Shown in pieces: positions 25,258 through 33,633 of a stretch of 64,000 nucleotides of DNA (position 1 is its first letter; each line of letters opens with the position of its first letter). Made by a program: the position numbers and the translations under genes. This DNA is from Pseudomonas fluorescens. Lineage in GTDB: Bacteria > Pseudomonadota > Gammaproteobacteria > Pseudomonadales > Pseudomonadaceae. The stretch spans positions 3,774,501-3,838,500 of the forward strand of contig NZ_CP012831.1 of the NCBI RefSeq assembly GCF_001307275.1, given 5' to 3'. The notes below the pieces were generated by a model that saw only the letters and a list, made by a program, of their open reading frames with translations, had not been told where the DNA came from and ran no database searches.

Positions 25258-26511
25258 TTAGATAAGCGCTTCGGCCGGTGGCGCAGTCACGTGATGTGGC
25301 AACACCCGTGGCTGGCTTTTGGACGAATCGGATAGAAAAATGGAGGTGTCTTTCAAACCGCTGCCGGTGATCAGGATCACGGCGGTTTGCGGTGTGTCGG
25401 GGTGCGTTTCTGCGTACTTGAGCAGGCCGGCGAAGGCGCTGGCGGCGCCGGCTTCCGGAAACACACCGGTGCTGGCGGCCAATCGGGAAGCGGCGGCGAC
25501 AATGCTCGGGTCGCTGACGCAAATGAACTCGCCGTCGCTGGCGGTCACCGCGCGCATGGCCTTGAGACGATCACGCGGCAGCGCCACGTTGATGCTGCTG
25601 GCCAGGCTGGTGGGCGGCAGGCGTTCGGTTTGCTGCATCGAGCGGTCGTGGCGCCAGGCGCGGTACATGAAGTTGCTGTGCTCGGCCTGCACGCCGATCA
25701 GGCGTGGGATACGTTCGATCCAGCCCAATTGCAGCAAGTCGAAAAAGCCTTTGTAGACCGAGCCCAGGATGCAGCCGTTGCCGACGGGCACGAACACCAG
25801 GTCCGGCACCTGCCAGTTGAGTTGTTCGCACATCTCGAAGGCGACGGTCTTCTTGCCTTCGCTCATGTACGAGTTGATCCCGGTGGTGCGGTTGTACCAG
25901 CCATGTTTTTCGCAAGCGTTGAGGCATTGTTCGAAAGCTTCGTCGTATTGCCCGTCGACCAGCACGATCTCCGCGCCGTAGCCTTGCATCTGCGCGAGCT
26001 TTTCGCGGGGTGCGCTCTTGGGCAGGTAAATGACGTTGTGCAAGCCCAGGCTGGCGCTCATTCCGGCCAATGCCGAAGCGGCATTGCCGGTGCTGGCCAC
26101 CGCCACGGTGCGTGCACCGGACTGCATGGCGTGGGCCACGGCCAGGGCGCTGGCGCGATCCTTCAATGACCCGGTCGGTTGCCGCGATTCGTCTTTTACG
26201 AAGACTTTGATCCGGGCACCTTTGCCGAGCAGTTCCGGGCGCGAGTACAGCGGCGTATTGCCCACCAGTAACGGTGGAATGAACTGCGTCGAGCTCAACG
26301 GCATCAAGCGGTCATAGCGCCACATGCCACGGGCGTGGTCATGGGCCAGGCTGTCCCGGGACCATTCGCGCTTGAGCGTCGGGTAATCGTAAAGCGCGTC
26401 CAGGGCACCGTCGATGTTGCAATGAGGGCAGTAGTAGCTGACCTCATGGGGCTGGTAGCTTCGATCGCAAACCAGGCACTGCAATACATACTCTCTGTAC
26501 GAATTTTTCAT
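25258..26511 (-). CDS. Threonine-synthase-like PLP lyase with zinc ribbon
   Basis: The 417-residue fold-type II PLP enzyme starts with a zinc ribbon (C12, C15, C28, C31). It has the PLP lysine K117 in P-T-G-S-L-K-D-R-A-S and phosphate-binding G-N-A-A-S-A and V-G-N-G-C segments. Such ThrC-like proteins include threonine synthase and ammonia-lyases of hydroxy- or diamino acids. In this operon an amino-acid lyase is more likely than biosynthesis. The ATG at 26511 follows AGAGGGT. No phosphate-specific residues were judged. Confidence 0.82.
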   Translation of the reverse strand: MKNSYREYVLQCLVCDRSYQPHEVSYYCPHCNIDGALDALYDYPTLKREWSRDSLAHDHARGMWRYDRLMPLSSTQFIPPLLVGNTPLYSRPELLGKGARIKVFVKDESRQPTGSLKDRASALAVAHAMQSGARTVAVASTGNAASALAGMSASLGLHNVIYLPKSAPREKLAQMQGYGAEIVLVDGQYDEAFEQCLNACEKHGWYNRTTGINSYMSEGKKTVAFEMCEQLNWQVPDLVFVPVGNGCILGSVYKGFFDLLQLGWIERIPRLIGVQAEHSNFMYRAWRHDRSMQQTERLPPTSLASSINVALPRDRLKAMRAVTASDGEFICVSDPSIVAAASRLAASTGVFPEAGAASAFAGLLKYAETHPDTPQTAVILITGSGLKDTSIFLSDSSKSQPRVLPHHVTAPPAEALI

Positions 26512-26605
26512 GGTCACCCTCTGAAAGTACGCTGTGCTGGTGCTTTCCTTGCCAACGTCGATCCGGCTCACCGGACCGACGGGCACTCTGCTGACAGAAG
26601 GTGTT

Positions 26606-27037
26606 TCAGATCACCATGATGGCGTCGATGGCAACCAGGGTATTGCGGGCCAGCGCGCTGGCGCCGGCGGTGGTGCGGGCCGGATAGGGCTTGGTGAAGT
26701 ACTCTTCCATGACGCGGTTGAGGGTCGGGAACTCACTCAAGTCAGTGATGAACGCCGTGACCTTGACCACGTTCGCCAGGGTGCCGCCCGCCGCTTCGGC
26801 CATTTGCACCAGGTTGTCGAGGGTCTGGCGCAGTTGGCCTTCGAAATCCTTGGCCAGTACTTCGTTGTTCAGCGCCGAGACCGGGGTCTGTGCCGACAGG
26901 TAGATGGTCTGCCCGTGGCTGACCTTGATGCCCTGGGAGTAGGTGCCCAGTGGCAGTGGCGCCTTGTCGGTGAAAATGACGTTCTCTTCGCCCAGGAAAG
27001 GTTTGGTGGCGGACTGGATTTGAGCGGTGGTTTGCAT
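26606..27037 (-). CDS. RidA family imine/enamine deaminase
   Basis: The 143-residue protein has RidA features: G-T-Y-S-Q-G near residue 31, V-V-K-V-T-A-F-I-T-D in the middle and the carboxylate-binding Arg121 in P-Y-P-A-R-T-T. RidA proteins hydrolyse reactive 2-imino acids made by amino-acid dehydrogenases and PLP lyases. Its place between exactly these two enzyme types supports a detoxifying role in the operon. Confidence 0.9.
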   Translation of the reverse strand: MQTTAQIQSATKPFLGEENVIFTDKAPLPLGTYSQGIKVSHGQTIYLSAQTPVSALNNEVLAKDFEGQLRQTLDNLVQMAEAAGGTLANVVKVTAFITDLSEFPTLNRVMEEYFTKPYPARTTAGASALARNTLVAIDAIMVI

Positions 27038-27064
27038 GGTGACGTTCCTTGTTAAGTGGATGGG

Positions 27065-28237
27065 TTAGTGCAAATCGGCAACCTGCTTGACGGCCAGGCT
27101 GGAAAATTCCTCGTCGCGGCAGCGGGCCGGGGAAAAGTGCTGGTAGTTGAGTTGCAGTGCCGCCAGGTCGGCCGGCATGGCGATGCCCAGCGCCGCATGA
27201 CTGCACAGGCGTGCAATGGCGGGCGCGGCCTGGATGCCGTAGCCACCAAGGGCGGCGAGCCAGATAAAGCGCTCTTGCTGCGGGTCCTGGCCAAGCACCG
27301 GCGAGCGGTCGGCGACGAAGGTGCGCAGCCCCGCCCATTTATTGATGATCGAGCGGGGGCGCAGGCGCGTGGTGTTCTGCAGGCGATCCATGGTGATGGC
27401 CAGGTCAAGCTCTTCCGGCAATGCATCGCAGGGCAACGACGGGCTTTCATCGCAGGGGGAGACGATCAGGCGCCCGGCTTCAGGCTTGATGAAAATGTCC
27501 TCGTCCACCGTGCCCAGGTAGGGCGTGTGGTGCACGTCGCACTGCGGGTCGACCGCCAGCACGGTGCGCCGCAACGGCCGGACACCGACCTTGGGCACGC
27601 CGCAGCGCTCAGCGATTTCATCGGCCCAGGCCCCCGCGGCGTTGACCACGATGGCGGCTTGCAGGGACTGGCCGTCCCGGGTGTGCAAGCGCCAGTGCCC
27701 GTCACGATATTCGCCACGCAGCACTTCGGTCTCGCGCTTGACCACGCCACCACGGGCACGCAGGCCACTCAGGTAAGCCCCATGAATGCCATGCACATCC
27801 AGGTCGAAGGCGCTGGGCTCGTAGATCCCTGCGCTCCAGGCACCTTCGGCGAGGTAGGGGACCAGCTCTTGCACGTGCTTGTCGTCGAGCAGCTCGGCCG
27901 TGGGCACTTGCTCCAGCACGGCGTTGAAACGCGCTTTGAGTTTGTCCACCCGTGCCGCCTGGGCCACGATCAGTGCGCCCCGCGGCGCCCATAGCGGATG
28001 CTCGGCCAAACCCTCGGGCGGGTTCTCGAAAAAGCGTCGGGACGCACAGGTCAGCGAACGGATCTGCTGGTTGCCGTAGCTTTCCATCGAGATCGCGGCC
28101 GACCGCCCCGTGGTGTGATAAGCCAGTTGCTGTTCCTGTTCGAGCAGGCAGACGCTGCCATGGCCCGCCAGTTCATAAGCGGCTGAGACGCCGGCGATGC
28201 CGCCACCGACCACGATGAAGTCGTAACGAGCGATCAT
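27065..28237 (-). CDS. FAD-dependent D-amino-acid dehydrogenase, DauA-like
   Basis: The 390-residue flavoprotein starts with the dinucleotide fold G-G-G-I-A-G at 11-16. It shares with P. aeruginosa D-arginine dehydrogenase DauA the segments Y-H-T-T-G-R-S-A-A, F-F-E-N-P-P-E-G, V-N-A-A-G-A-W, W-A-G-L-R-T-F-V-A-D and G-G-Y-G-I-Q. It should oxidise a D-amino acid to the imino acid and pass electrons to a quinone rather than oxygen. The start overlaps the end of the transporter gene by 4 bases (ATGA). The substrate is unknown. Confidence 0.85.
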   Translation of the reverse strand: MIARYDFIVVGGGIAGVSAAYELAGHGSVCLLEQEQQLAYHTTGRSAAISMESYGNQQIRSLTCASRRFFENPPEGLAEHPLWAPRGALIVAQAARVDKLKARFNAVLEQVPTAELLDDKHVQELVPYLAEGAWSAGIYEPSAFDLDVHGIHGAYLSGLRARGGVVKRETEVLRGEYRDGHWRLHTRDGQSLQAAIVVNAAGAWADEIAERCGVPKVGVRPLRRTVLAVDPQCDVHHTPYLGTVDEDIFIKPEAGRLIVSPCDESPSLPCDALPEELDLAITMDRLQNTTRLRPRSIINKWAGLRTFVADRSPVLGQDPQQERFIWLAALGGYGIQAAPAIARLCSHAALGIAMPADLAALQLNYQHFSPARCRDEEFSSLAVKQVADLH

Positions 28238-29439
28238 GGTCGGCTGCCCTCGGCGATAGCGGCGGCTTTGCTTTCCCGGGTGTAGGTCAGCACGAAGTGC
28301 GCCACGAGACCAAAGATCAGCCCCCAGAACGCGGCGGCCAGGCCGAGGAAGCTCATGCCCGAGGCCGTCACCAGGAAGGTGATCAGCGCAGCTTCCCGCT
28401 GCTTCTCATCGGCCATGGCCCCGGTCAGCCCGGCACTGATCGCGCCAAACAAGGCGAGGCCGGCGAGGGAGGCGATCAATTCCTTTGGCAGTGCGGAAAA
28501 CACCGAGGCCAGGGTCGCGCCGAAGGTGCCCATCAGGATGTAGAACACTCCGCAGGCAATCCCGGCGATGTAGCGTTTGTCGCGGTCCTCGTGGGCTTCT
28601 CGACCGGTGCAGATCGCTGCGGTAATGGCCGCCAGGTTAAGGCCGTGGGACCCGAACGGGGCCATCAGGGCCGAGCCGATCGCGGTGACCGAAATGATCG
28701 AGCGCGCTGGCGTGTTGTAGCCCGAGGTGCGCAATACAGCCATGCCGGGCACGTACTGGCCGGTCAAGGTCACCAGCGCCAGTGGCAGGCCGATGTTGAT
28801 GATCGCGTGCCAGTTCCATTGCGGTGCGATGAAGACCGGATGGGCCACGGCGATGGTGATCGAGTTGCTGTTGAGTTCACCGAACGAGGCAGCCACCGCG
28901 CAGCCGATGATCAGCACCGACAGAATGGCGTAGCGTGGTGAAAAACGCTTGAAGACCAGGTAGGCCGCGATCATCGCCAGCACCATCGCCGGTTGCAGCT
29001 TGATCGACGTGAACAGCTCGGCACCGAAGCGGAACAGGATGCCGGCGAGCATGGCGGCGGCAATGGCCTTGGGCAGGCGGCTCATCAGTTTGTCGAATGC
29101 CCCGGACAAACCGACCACGGCGATGATCACCGACGCCACCACATAGGCACCGATGGCCTGGGGCAGGGTCACGGTGGGCAGCATCGATACCAGCAATGCC
29201 GCCCCCGGTGTCGACCACGCGGTGATGACGGGGACACGCAGGCGCCAGCTCAGGAGCAGGCCGGTAATTCCGCTGCCGATGGAAATGGCCCAGATCCACG
29301 AAGACACCACGTCATCGGGCAGGTGGGCTTCCTTGGCTGCCTGGAACACGATGATGAGCGGGCCGGCGTAGGAAATGATCACGGCGATGAAACCCGCGAT
29401 GATCGCTGACAGGGATAGATCCTTTCTGAATGTGTCCAT
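28234..29439 (-). CDS. BenE-family (benzoate/H+ symporter-like) transporter
   Basis: The 401-residue membrane protein has about 12 hydrophobic helices and the BenE-type W-S-T-P-G-A-A-L segment near residue 95 and P-F-G-S-H-G-L-N near 260. The family name comes from benzoate uptake, but in an operon of amino-acid enzymes an amino-acid-like substrate is more likely. It is the first gene of the leftward operon and faces the MocR gene across a repeat-rich promoter region. Confidence 0.88.
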   Translation of the reverse strand: MDTFRKDLSLSAIIAGFIAVIISYAGPLIIVFQAAKEAHLPDDVVSSWIWAISIGSGITGLLLSWRLRVPVITAWSTPGAALLVSMLPTVTLPQAIGAYVVASVIIAVVGLSGAFDKLMSRLPKAIAAAMLAGILFRFGAELFTSIKLQPAMVLAMIAAYLVFKRFSPRYAILSVLIIGCAVAASFGELNSNSITIAVAHPVFIAPQWNWHAIINIGLPLALVTLTGQYVPGMAVLRTSGYNTPARSIISVTAIGSALMAPFGSHGLNLAAITAAICTGREAHEDRDKRYIAGIACGVFYILMGTFGATLASVFSALPKELIASLAGLALFGAISAGLTGAMADEKQREAALITFLVTASGMSFLGLAAAFWGLIFGLVAHFVLTYTRESKAAAIAEGSRP

Positions 29440-29781
29440 GATGTCTCGACTTGGCGCGGCAGGAGCCCGCAGTGGATGATTGAGTCGATTGCTTCGATTC
29501 GAGATCAGTGTATTTGAATGAATTGAGTTGATTCAATAGGTGGCGGGATTGTTACGAGATATTTTTCTGCCATGGCGGGGTTTTTTTAGTGATTTTTGTG
29601 GTTAATTATTTGATTTATATTGATATTATTTGCTGTAAAAATTTCTTCATGTCCCATTGATTAACGATTCAATAATCGTATCAATCGACTCAATTCGGCG
29701 GGTGTGTCGAATTATTAGTTGCCTAACCTCCATGTGATATGCTCGGATATTCATCATTTCTACGATGGGCAGTGATCATTC
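29440..29781. promoter_or_regulatory. Divergent promoter region with repeated MocR-operator candidates
   Basis: ATTGAGTCGATTG at 29479-29491 has its exact reverse complement CAATCGACTCAAT at 29682-29694, about 200 bases away. A third near-copy, ATTGAGTTGATTC, is at 29522-29534. GATTCAAT and ATCAATC pieces recur between 29656 and 29694. The region is AT-rich (29600-29640) and holds both promoters. The repeats are the best candidates for binding by the MocR regulator encoded at its right side. Confidence 0.6.
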
Positions 29782-31173
29782 ATGTGGGTTCCCCAGCTAA
29801 GCGAGTTCAGCCAGCCGATGTATTTGTCGATTGCCGATGCGTTGGCGCGCGATATCAACAACGGCGTGCTGAACGAGGGTGATCGCTTGCCGACCTTGCG
29901 GGAGCTGGCGACTACCTTGAATGTCACGCCGGGCACCATCAGCCGGGCCTATAGCGAAGCCCATCGGCGTCGGCTGGTGCAGGGGGAAGTGGGGCGTGGC
30001 ACTTATGTGCTCAACCAGAAGCAGCTGGAACTGCCGGCCAGCAACAGCGCCGCTGCGCCGTTGAACCTGGGGCAATCCGAACTGCTTGATCTTTCGATCA
30101 TCAAGCCCTACAGCGAGACCCTGGAGTACTGGTTGCGCGGCGCGCTGGTGGGCATGGCCAAAAGTACCGATTTCGCGCGCGCGCTGGATTACGCGCCGGA
30201 CGGCGGTCACCCGGCGCATCGTGAGGCGGGGGCTCAATGGTTGCGTCATTCATTGCCCGACGCGCAATGGCAGCAAGTGGTGATTACCGCCGGGGCCCAG
30301 CATGGCTTGATGGTTGCGATGAGCGCCCTGACCAACGCCGGTGACCTGGTGCTCTGCGAGGCGCTGTGCTATCCCGGCATCATTTCCCTGGCCCACGGCC
30401 TCGAGCGTCGCCTGCGTGGCGTGCCGATGGATGACGAAGGCATCATCCCCGAAGCCTTGCGCGAACTGTGCCTGCGAGAGAAGCCGGCGATGCTGGTGTG
30501 CGTGGCGACCTGCCAGAACCCGACGGCGGCGATCATGTCGCAGAAACGTCGGGCCCAGATTGCCGCGCTGGCCGAGGAATTCGATTTCATCATCCTGGAC
30601 GATGACATCTATGGCTTCCTGGCTACCGATCCGTCGATCAAGCCGTTGTCGGCCTTTGCGCCGGATCGTTCGGTGTACCTGACCAGCCTGTCGAAATCGG
30701 TCATGCCGGCGCTTCGCATCGGTTACATCTACAGCCCGCCGAAATTGCTGTCGCGCCTGACTTCGATGGTCCGCAGCAGTGTCTGGATGCCGTCGCCGTT
30801 GACGGCGCAGCTGGCCAGCAATGTGATTACCGAAGGCCTGGACAAGAAACTGATCCGCATCCAGCGCAACGAGGCGGCGGGGCGGCAAGCGATCGCCCGG
30901 GAAATTTTTGCCAATTTCGAGCTCAAGACCCAGCCGTACTCCTATCACGTCTGGTTGACACTGCCCGAGCCATGGACCAGCGACGAGTTCACCATGCTTG
31001 CCCGGGCCAACGGTGTATTGGTGCTCAGCGGCACCCAGTTCCAGGCTGAGCGTTCAGGTACCACCCGGTGCGTGCGGTTGGTGTTGATGTCGCCCACCAG
31101 TCAGGACGAACTGCGCTTCGCCTTGACGAAGCTGGCGAGCCTGATCGATTCGGATCCGCGTCGTTATTACTAA
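29782..31173 (+). CDS. MocR-type (GntR/aminotransferase) transcriptional regulator
   Basis: The 463-residue protein joins an N-terminal GntR winged helix (about 12-75, G-D-R-L-P-T-L-R-E-L-A and T-P-G-T-I-S-R-A-Y) to a class I aminotransferase-like domain. The latter has N246-P, D273-D-D-I-Y-G and the PLP lysine K305 in S-L-S-K-S-V-M-P. MocR proteins sense an amino compound through PLP. It diverges from the BenE-DauA-RidA-ThrC-SHMT operon and is its likely regulator. Confidence 0.92.
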   Translation: MWVPQLSEFSQPMYLSIADALARDINNGVLNEGDRLPTLRELATTLNVTPGTISRAYSEAHRRRLVQGEVGRGTYVLNQKQLELPASNSAAAPLNLGQSELLDLSIIKPYSETLEYWLRGALVGMAKSTDFARALDYAPDGGHPAHREAGAQWLRHSLPDAQWQQVVITAGAQHGLMVAMSALTNAGDLVLCEALCYPGIISLAHGLERRLRGVPMDDEGIIPEALRELCLREKPAMLVCVATCQNPTAAIMSQKRRAQIAALAEEFDFIILDDDIYGFLATDPSIKPLSAFAPDRSVYLTSLSKSVMPALRIGYIYSPPKLLSRLTSMVRSSVWMPSPLTAQLASNVITEGLDKKLIRIQRNEAAGRQAIAREIFANFELKTQPYSYHVWLTLPEPWTSDEFTMLARANGVLVLSGTQFQAERSGTTRCVRLVLMSPTSQDELRFALTKLASLIDSDPRRYY

Positions 31174-31244
31174 AAAGATCGCAGCCTTCGGCAGCTCCTA
31201 CACGGTTGTTCCATGTGGGAGCTGCCGAAGGCTGCGATCTTTTT
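31172..31244. terminator. Bidirectional terminator / type C palindrome
   Basis: AAAAAGATCGCAGCCTTCGGCAGCTCC and its reverse complement form a near-perfect long stem with A/T tracts on both sides, between the convergent MocR and yebG genes. It can end transcription from both. The core GATCGCAGCCTTCGGCAGC is a third repeat family; a degraded single copy is near 32780-32812. Confidence 0.85.
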
Positions 31245-31247
31245 GGG

Positions 31248-31508
31248 TTACTCGTCCGACGGGTTGAGCAGTTCGGACAAGGCGTCCGGCTGGCTCTTGA
31301 AAGCCTTGGCGAACACATCCCGATTCTTCGCCATGTAGATCCCGGCTTCTTCGACCTGTTGCTCGCTCAGCGATGGAACGGCTTTTTGCAACACTTCGGC
31401 CAGCAATTCGGCGAGCTCCAGCATTTTGTCATGACGGTCAGCTTCGGCTTTATCCATGAACAAGCGCTCCAGATCTCGGCTGCTGCGGTATACCACTTCG
31501 ACGGCCAT
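31248..31508 (-). CDS. yebG: YebG family DNA-damage-inducible protein
   Basis: The 86-residue protein matches YebG along its length, with M-A-V-E-V start, K-A-E-A-D-R-H-D-K-M-L-E-L-A-E-L-L and a central A-K-N-R-D-V. YebG is a small SOS-induced protein of unclear function. A perfect LexA box 44 bases upstream of the start supports the identity. Confidence 0.92.
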   Translation of the reverse strand: MAVEVVYRSSRDLERLFMDKAEADRHDKMLELAELLAEVLQKAVPSLSEQQVEEAGIYMAKNRDVFAKAFKSQPDALSELLNPSDE

Positions 31509-31551
31509 TCACCACCTCACATGCCTTCACATTGGTTTGTCTTTGCGACTA

Positions 31552-31567
31552 CTGTATTTATATACAG
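31552..31567. promoter_or_regulatory. LexA (SOS) box of yebG
   Basis: CTGTATTTATATACAG matches the LexA consensus CTGT-N8-ACAG exactly and lies 44 bases before the yebG ATG. Confidence 0.95.
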
Positions 31568-31830
31568 GCAAAAGAATAAGCGAATCCTGTTGCTTTGGAT
31601 AGTGGCTTTTTAATGTAGACCGATTTCGGCATGTGAGAGCGAAGCGTGTGTGAGCAAAGCTTGTGTGGGAGCAAAGCTTGCTCGCGACAAGGCCGAATGA
31701 AGCGCCCAAAAGTGCCGGATACCAGCCTATCGCCATCTCACCCTCAGTCGCTGGCCTTTTTTCTGCATGCAGAACAACCGTCACGTCCAATCCGCATCAT
31801 CCGGTCGAGCCGACCTAAGGAAACTACATC
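31568..31830. other. Intergenic region with a partial REP
   Basis: A single type A half-unit (GTGTGGGAGCAAAGCTTGCTCGCGAC) is at about 31663-31688, preceded by degraded copies of the same core at 31633-31662. TAAGGAAAC near 31816 is the ribosome site of the psiE-like gene. No gene is seen. Confidence 0.6.
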
Positions 31831-32331
31831 GTGAAAATAAACTGGGCCGAGAACCTGCGCCAGAACGTCCATCAACTGGCCGAGTCCCTGGGAAACCTGT
31901 TCGTCGAGACCTTCCACTACCTGGCGCTGTTCGCCATCGGTGCGGTCACCGCGTGGGCGGCGGTGATGGAGTTCTTGCAGATGCTCGAGGCGGGGCACAT
32001 CAAGATCGACGACATCCTGCTGCTGTTCATCTACCTGGAATTGGGGGCGATGGTCGGGATCTACTTCAAGACCAACCATATGCCGGTACGGTTTCTGATC
32101 TACGTGGCGATCACCGCGCTGACGCGGTTGCTGATTTCCAACGTTTCCCACCACAGCCCGCCCGACCTGGGGATCATCTACCTGTGCGGTGGCATCCTGC
32201 TGCTGGCGTTTTCGATCCTGGTGGTGCGCTACGCTTCGTCGCAGTTCCCTTCGGTGAAGATCGAGCACCCGCACCGCAAGGTCGGCGCGGGCTCCAGCGA
32301 ACATGCCGAAGTGGAGAAGGGTGAGATTTAA
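31831..32331 (+). CDS. PsiE family phosphate-starvation-inducible membrane protein
   Basis: The 166-residue protein has four hydrophobic segments (about 28-50, 60-80, 86-106 and 113-133) and the PsiE-type sequence L-L-F-I-Y-L-E-L-G-A-M-V-G-I-Y-F. It is an inner-membrane protein of unknown function, phosphate-regulated in E. coli. No PHO box was identified here. The start is GTG with TAAGGAAAC upstream. Confidence 0.88.
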   Translation: MKINWAENLRQNVHQLAESLGNLFVETFHYLALFAIGAVTAWAAVMEFLQMLEAGHIKIDDILLLFIYLELGAMVGIYFKTNHMPVRFLIYVAITALTRLLISNVSHHSPPDLGIIYLCGGILLLAFSILVVRYASSQFPSVKIEHPHRKVGAGSSEHAEVEKGEI

Positions 32332-32645
32332 AGGCCGGCGGCAGAAGGTGCCGCCCCCTGTGCATGCGGTGGTGGCAGCTTGATGTTGTCGCCGCCGGTC
32401 ATGGCTTCGAGGATGGCCACGGCACTGTGGCCCTGCTCGATGGCGATGCCGAACTGAATGCTTTGCACCAGGCGCTTGAGCCGCTCCGGGTCGTTGCGTT
32501 GCTGGGCGCTGATCATGCGTTTGGCGACGATGCGCCCGCTCTTGGACAGGGTCAGCATGATGCTGCCATCCAGGCCCTGGATACTCAGGTTGATTTGATA
32601 GTGCGGCGCAAAAGCGTCGGTAATGATCTGAAAAGGGTTGTCCAT
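32328..32645 (-). CDS. DUF3509 family protein
   Basis: The 105-residue soluble protein begins M-D-N-P-F-Q-I-I-T-D-A-F and contains N-L-S-I-Q-G-L-D-G-S-I-M-L-T-L, as in the Pseudomonas-restricted DUF3509 family. No function is known. Its stop overlaps the end of the convergent psiE-like gene by 4 bases. Confidence 0.8.
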   Translation of the reverse strand: MDNPFQIITDAFAPHYQINLSIQGLDGSIMLTLSKSGRIVAKRMISAQQRNDPERLKRLVQSIQFGIAIEQGHSAVAILEAMTGGDNIKLPPPHAQGAAPSAAGL

Positions 32646-33141
32646 GATGCGTCACCGCCTGATTGAACGTGCAGTTGTTGACCGGCCGTGATCGGGATTA
32701 GTTCGCAACACTGGACCATCGGCCATTCCATGATCGTGTTCATCTCGAATTTTCCAGGGCTGGGCAGGCTTCAAACCGAAAGTCGCAGTCTGCGGCAGCG
32801 CCTACAGGGAGTTAGCAAGTGGCATGCCGGAAAAACCGTCGGACAATGATCCCGGCGCCCAAGCGCCGAACGGTCTGGAATGCGGCTGCCCGTTTCGGGG
32901 CAATAACGGGCGGATGTTCGTTGACGGTGCAGCAGGGGAGGCGATTTGCGGCGGGTGGGCAGGGCGGGGCAACTCCCGACCTTAACAGTGCCTTTGCCCG
33001 TTGTCCGGCTTTATTTGCAAATGGATATTTATATTTTCCCAGGGGTTGAATTGTTCTTCCGCCAGCCCGACTCTGTATTCAAGGGGCCGTTGCATTCACG
33101 TCGATGGCCCCCGGCGAGCTAGCTGAAATAAGGGATGAACT
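32646..33141. other. 496-base region without a recognised gene
   Basis: It holds a degraded copy of the type C palindrome half (GTCGCAGTCTGCGGCAGCGCC, about 32783-32805) and an AT-rich segment at 33010-33035 that may belong to the promoter of the RaiA-like gene. A 76-codon frame at 32819-33049 has no family features and was not called. Confidence 0.5.
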
Positions 33142-33552
33142 ATGCAAATCCAAGTCAACAGCGATAACCATATTCAAAGCAGCATCCGACTGGAGGAGTG
33201 GGTACGTACTACCATCGAAAGCACGCTCGAACGTTATGAAGAAGACCTGACACGGGTCGAGGTTCATTTGCGGGACGAGAACGGCGACAAGCCCGGTCCC
33301 CATGACCTGCGTTGCCAGCTTGAAGCGCGGCCTAAAGGCCACCAGCCGATTTCCGTGACGCACAAGGCCGATACGCTGGAACTGGCGATCGAGGGGGCGG
33401 CCACCAAGCTTGAAAACGCCTTGGAGCACTTGTTCGGCAAACTGCGCGGCAAGCGCGCTGCCATTGCGACACCGACCGAATCCGTTGCCTTGGCCGATGC
33501 GCTATTGGAAGAAGAATTCCTGGAGAACGAACGGGCCGCACTCAACGGCTGA
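33142..33552 (+). CDS. Ribosome hibernation factor-like (HPF/RaiA, S30AE) protein
   Basis: The 136-residue protein resembles short HPF/RaiA proteins, with a beta-alpha-beta start, the E-V-H-L-R-D-E-N segment and the L-A-I-E-G-A-A-T-K-L-E-N-A-L helix. Such proteins bind the 30S decoding site in stationary phase. It is not the hpf of the rpoN cluster, so a second, perhaps stress-specific, copy is likely. A C-terminal acidic helix follows the fold. Confidence 0.8.
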   Translation: MQIQVNSDNHIQSSIRLEEWVRTTIESTLERYEEDLTRVEVHLRDENGDKPGPHDLRCQLEARPKGHQPISVTHKADTLELAIEGAATKLENALEHLFGKLRGKRAAIATPTESVALADALLEEEFLENERAALNG

Positions 33553-33579
33553 GCCTGATCGCTTAAAGTCACCCACCGA

Positions 33580-33610
33580 ACGGGCCTGCAATCGCAGGCC
33601 CGTCTTGTTT
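33580..33610 (+). terminator. Rho-independent terminator
   Basis: ACGGGCCTGC and GCAGGCCCGT pair around AATC, followed by CTTGTTT. Confidence 0.85.
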
Positions 33611-33633
33611 CAGCGGTTCACCGTAGCCCCGAA

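Noticed and set aside
32819..33049. 76-codon frame before the RaiA-like gene
   Set aside because: No ribosome site, no conserved-looking content, ends in apparent promoter sequence.
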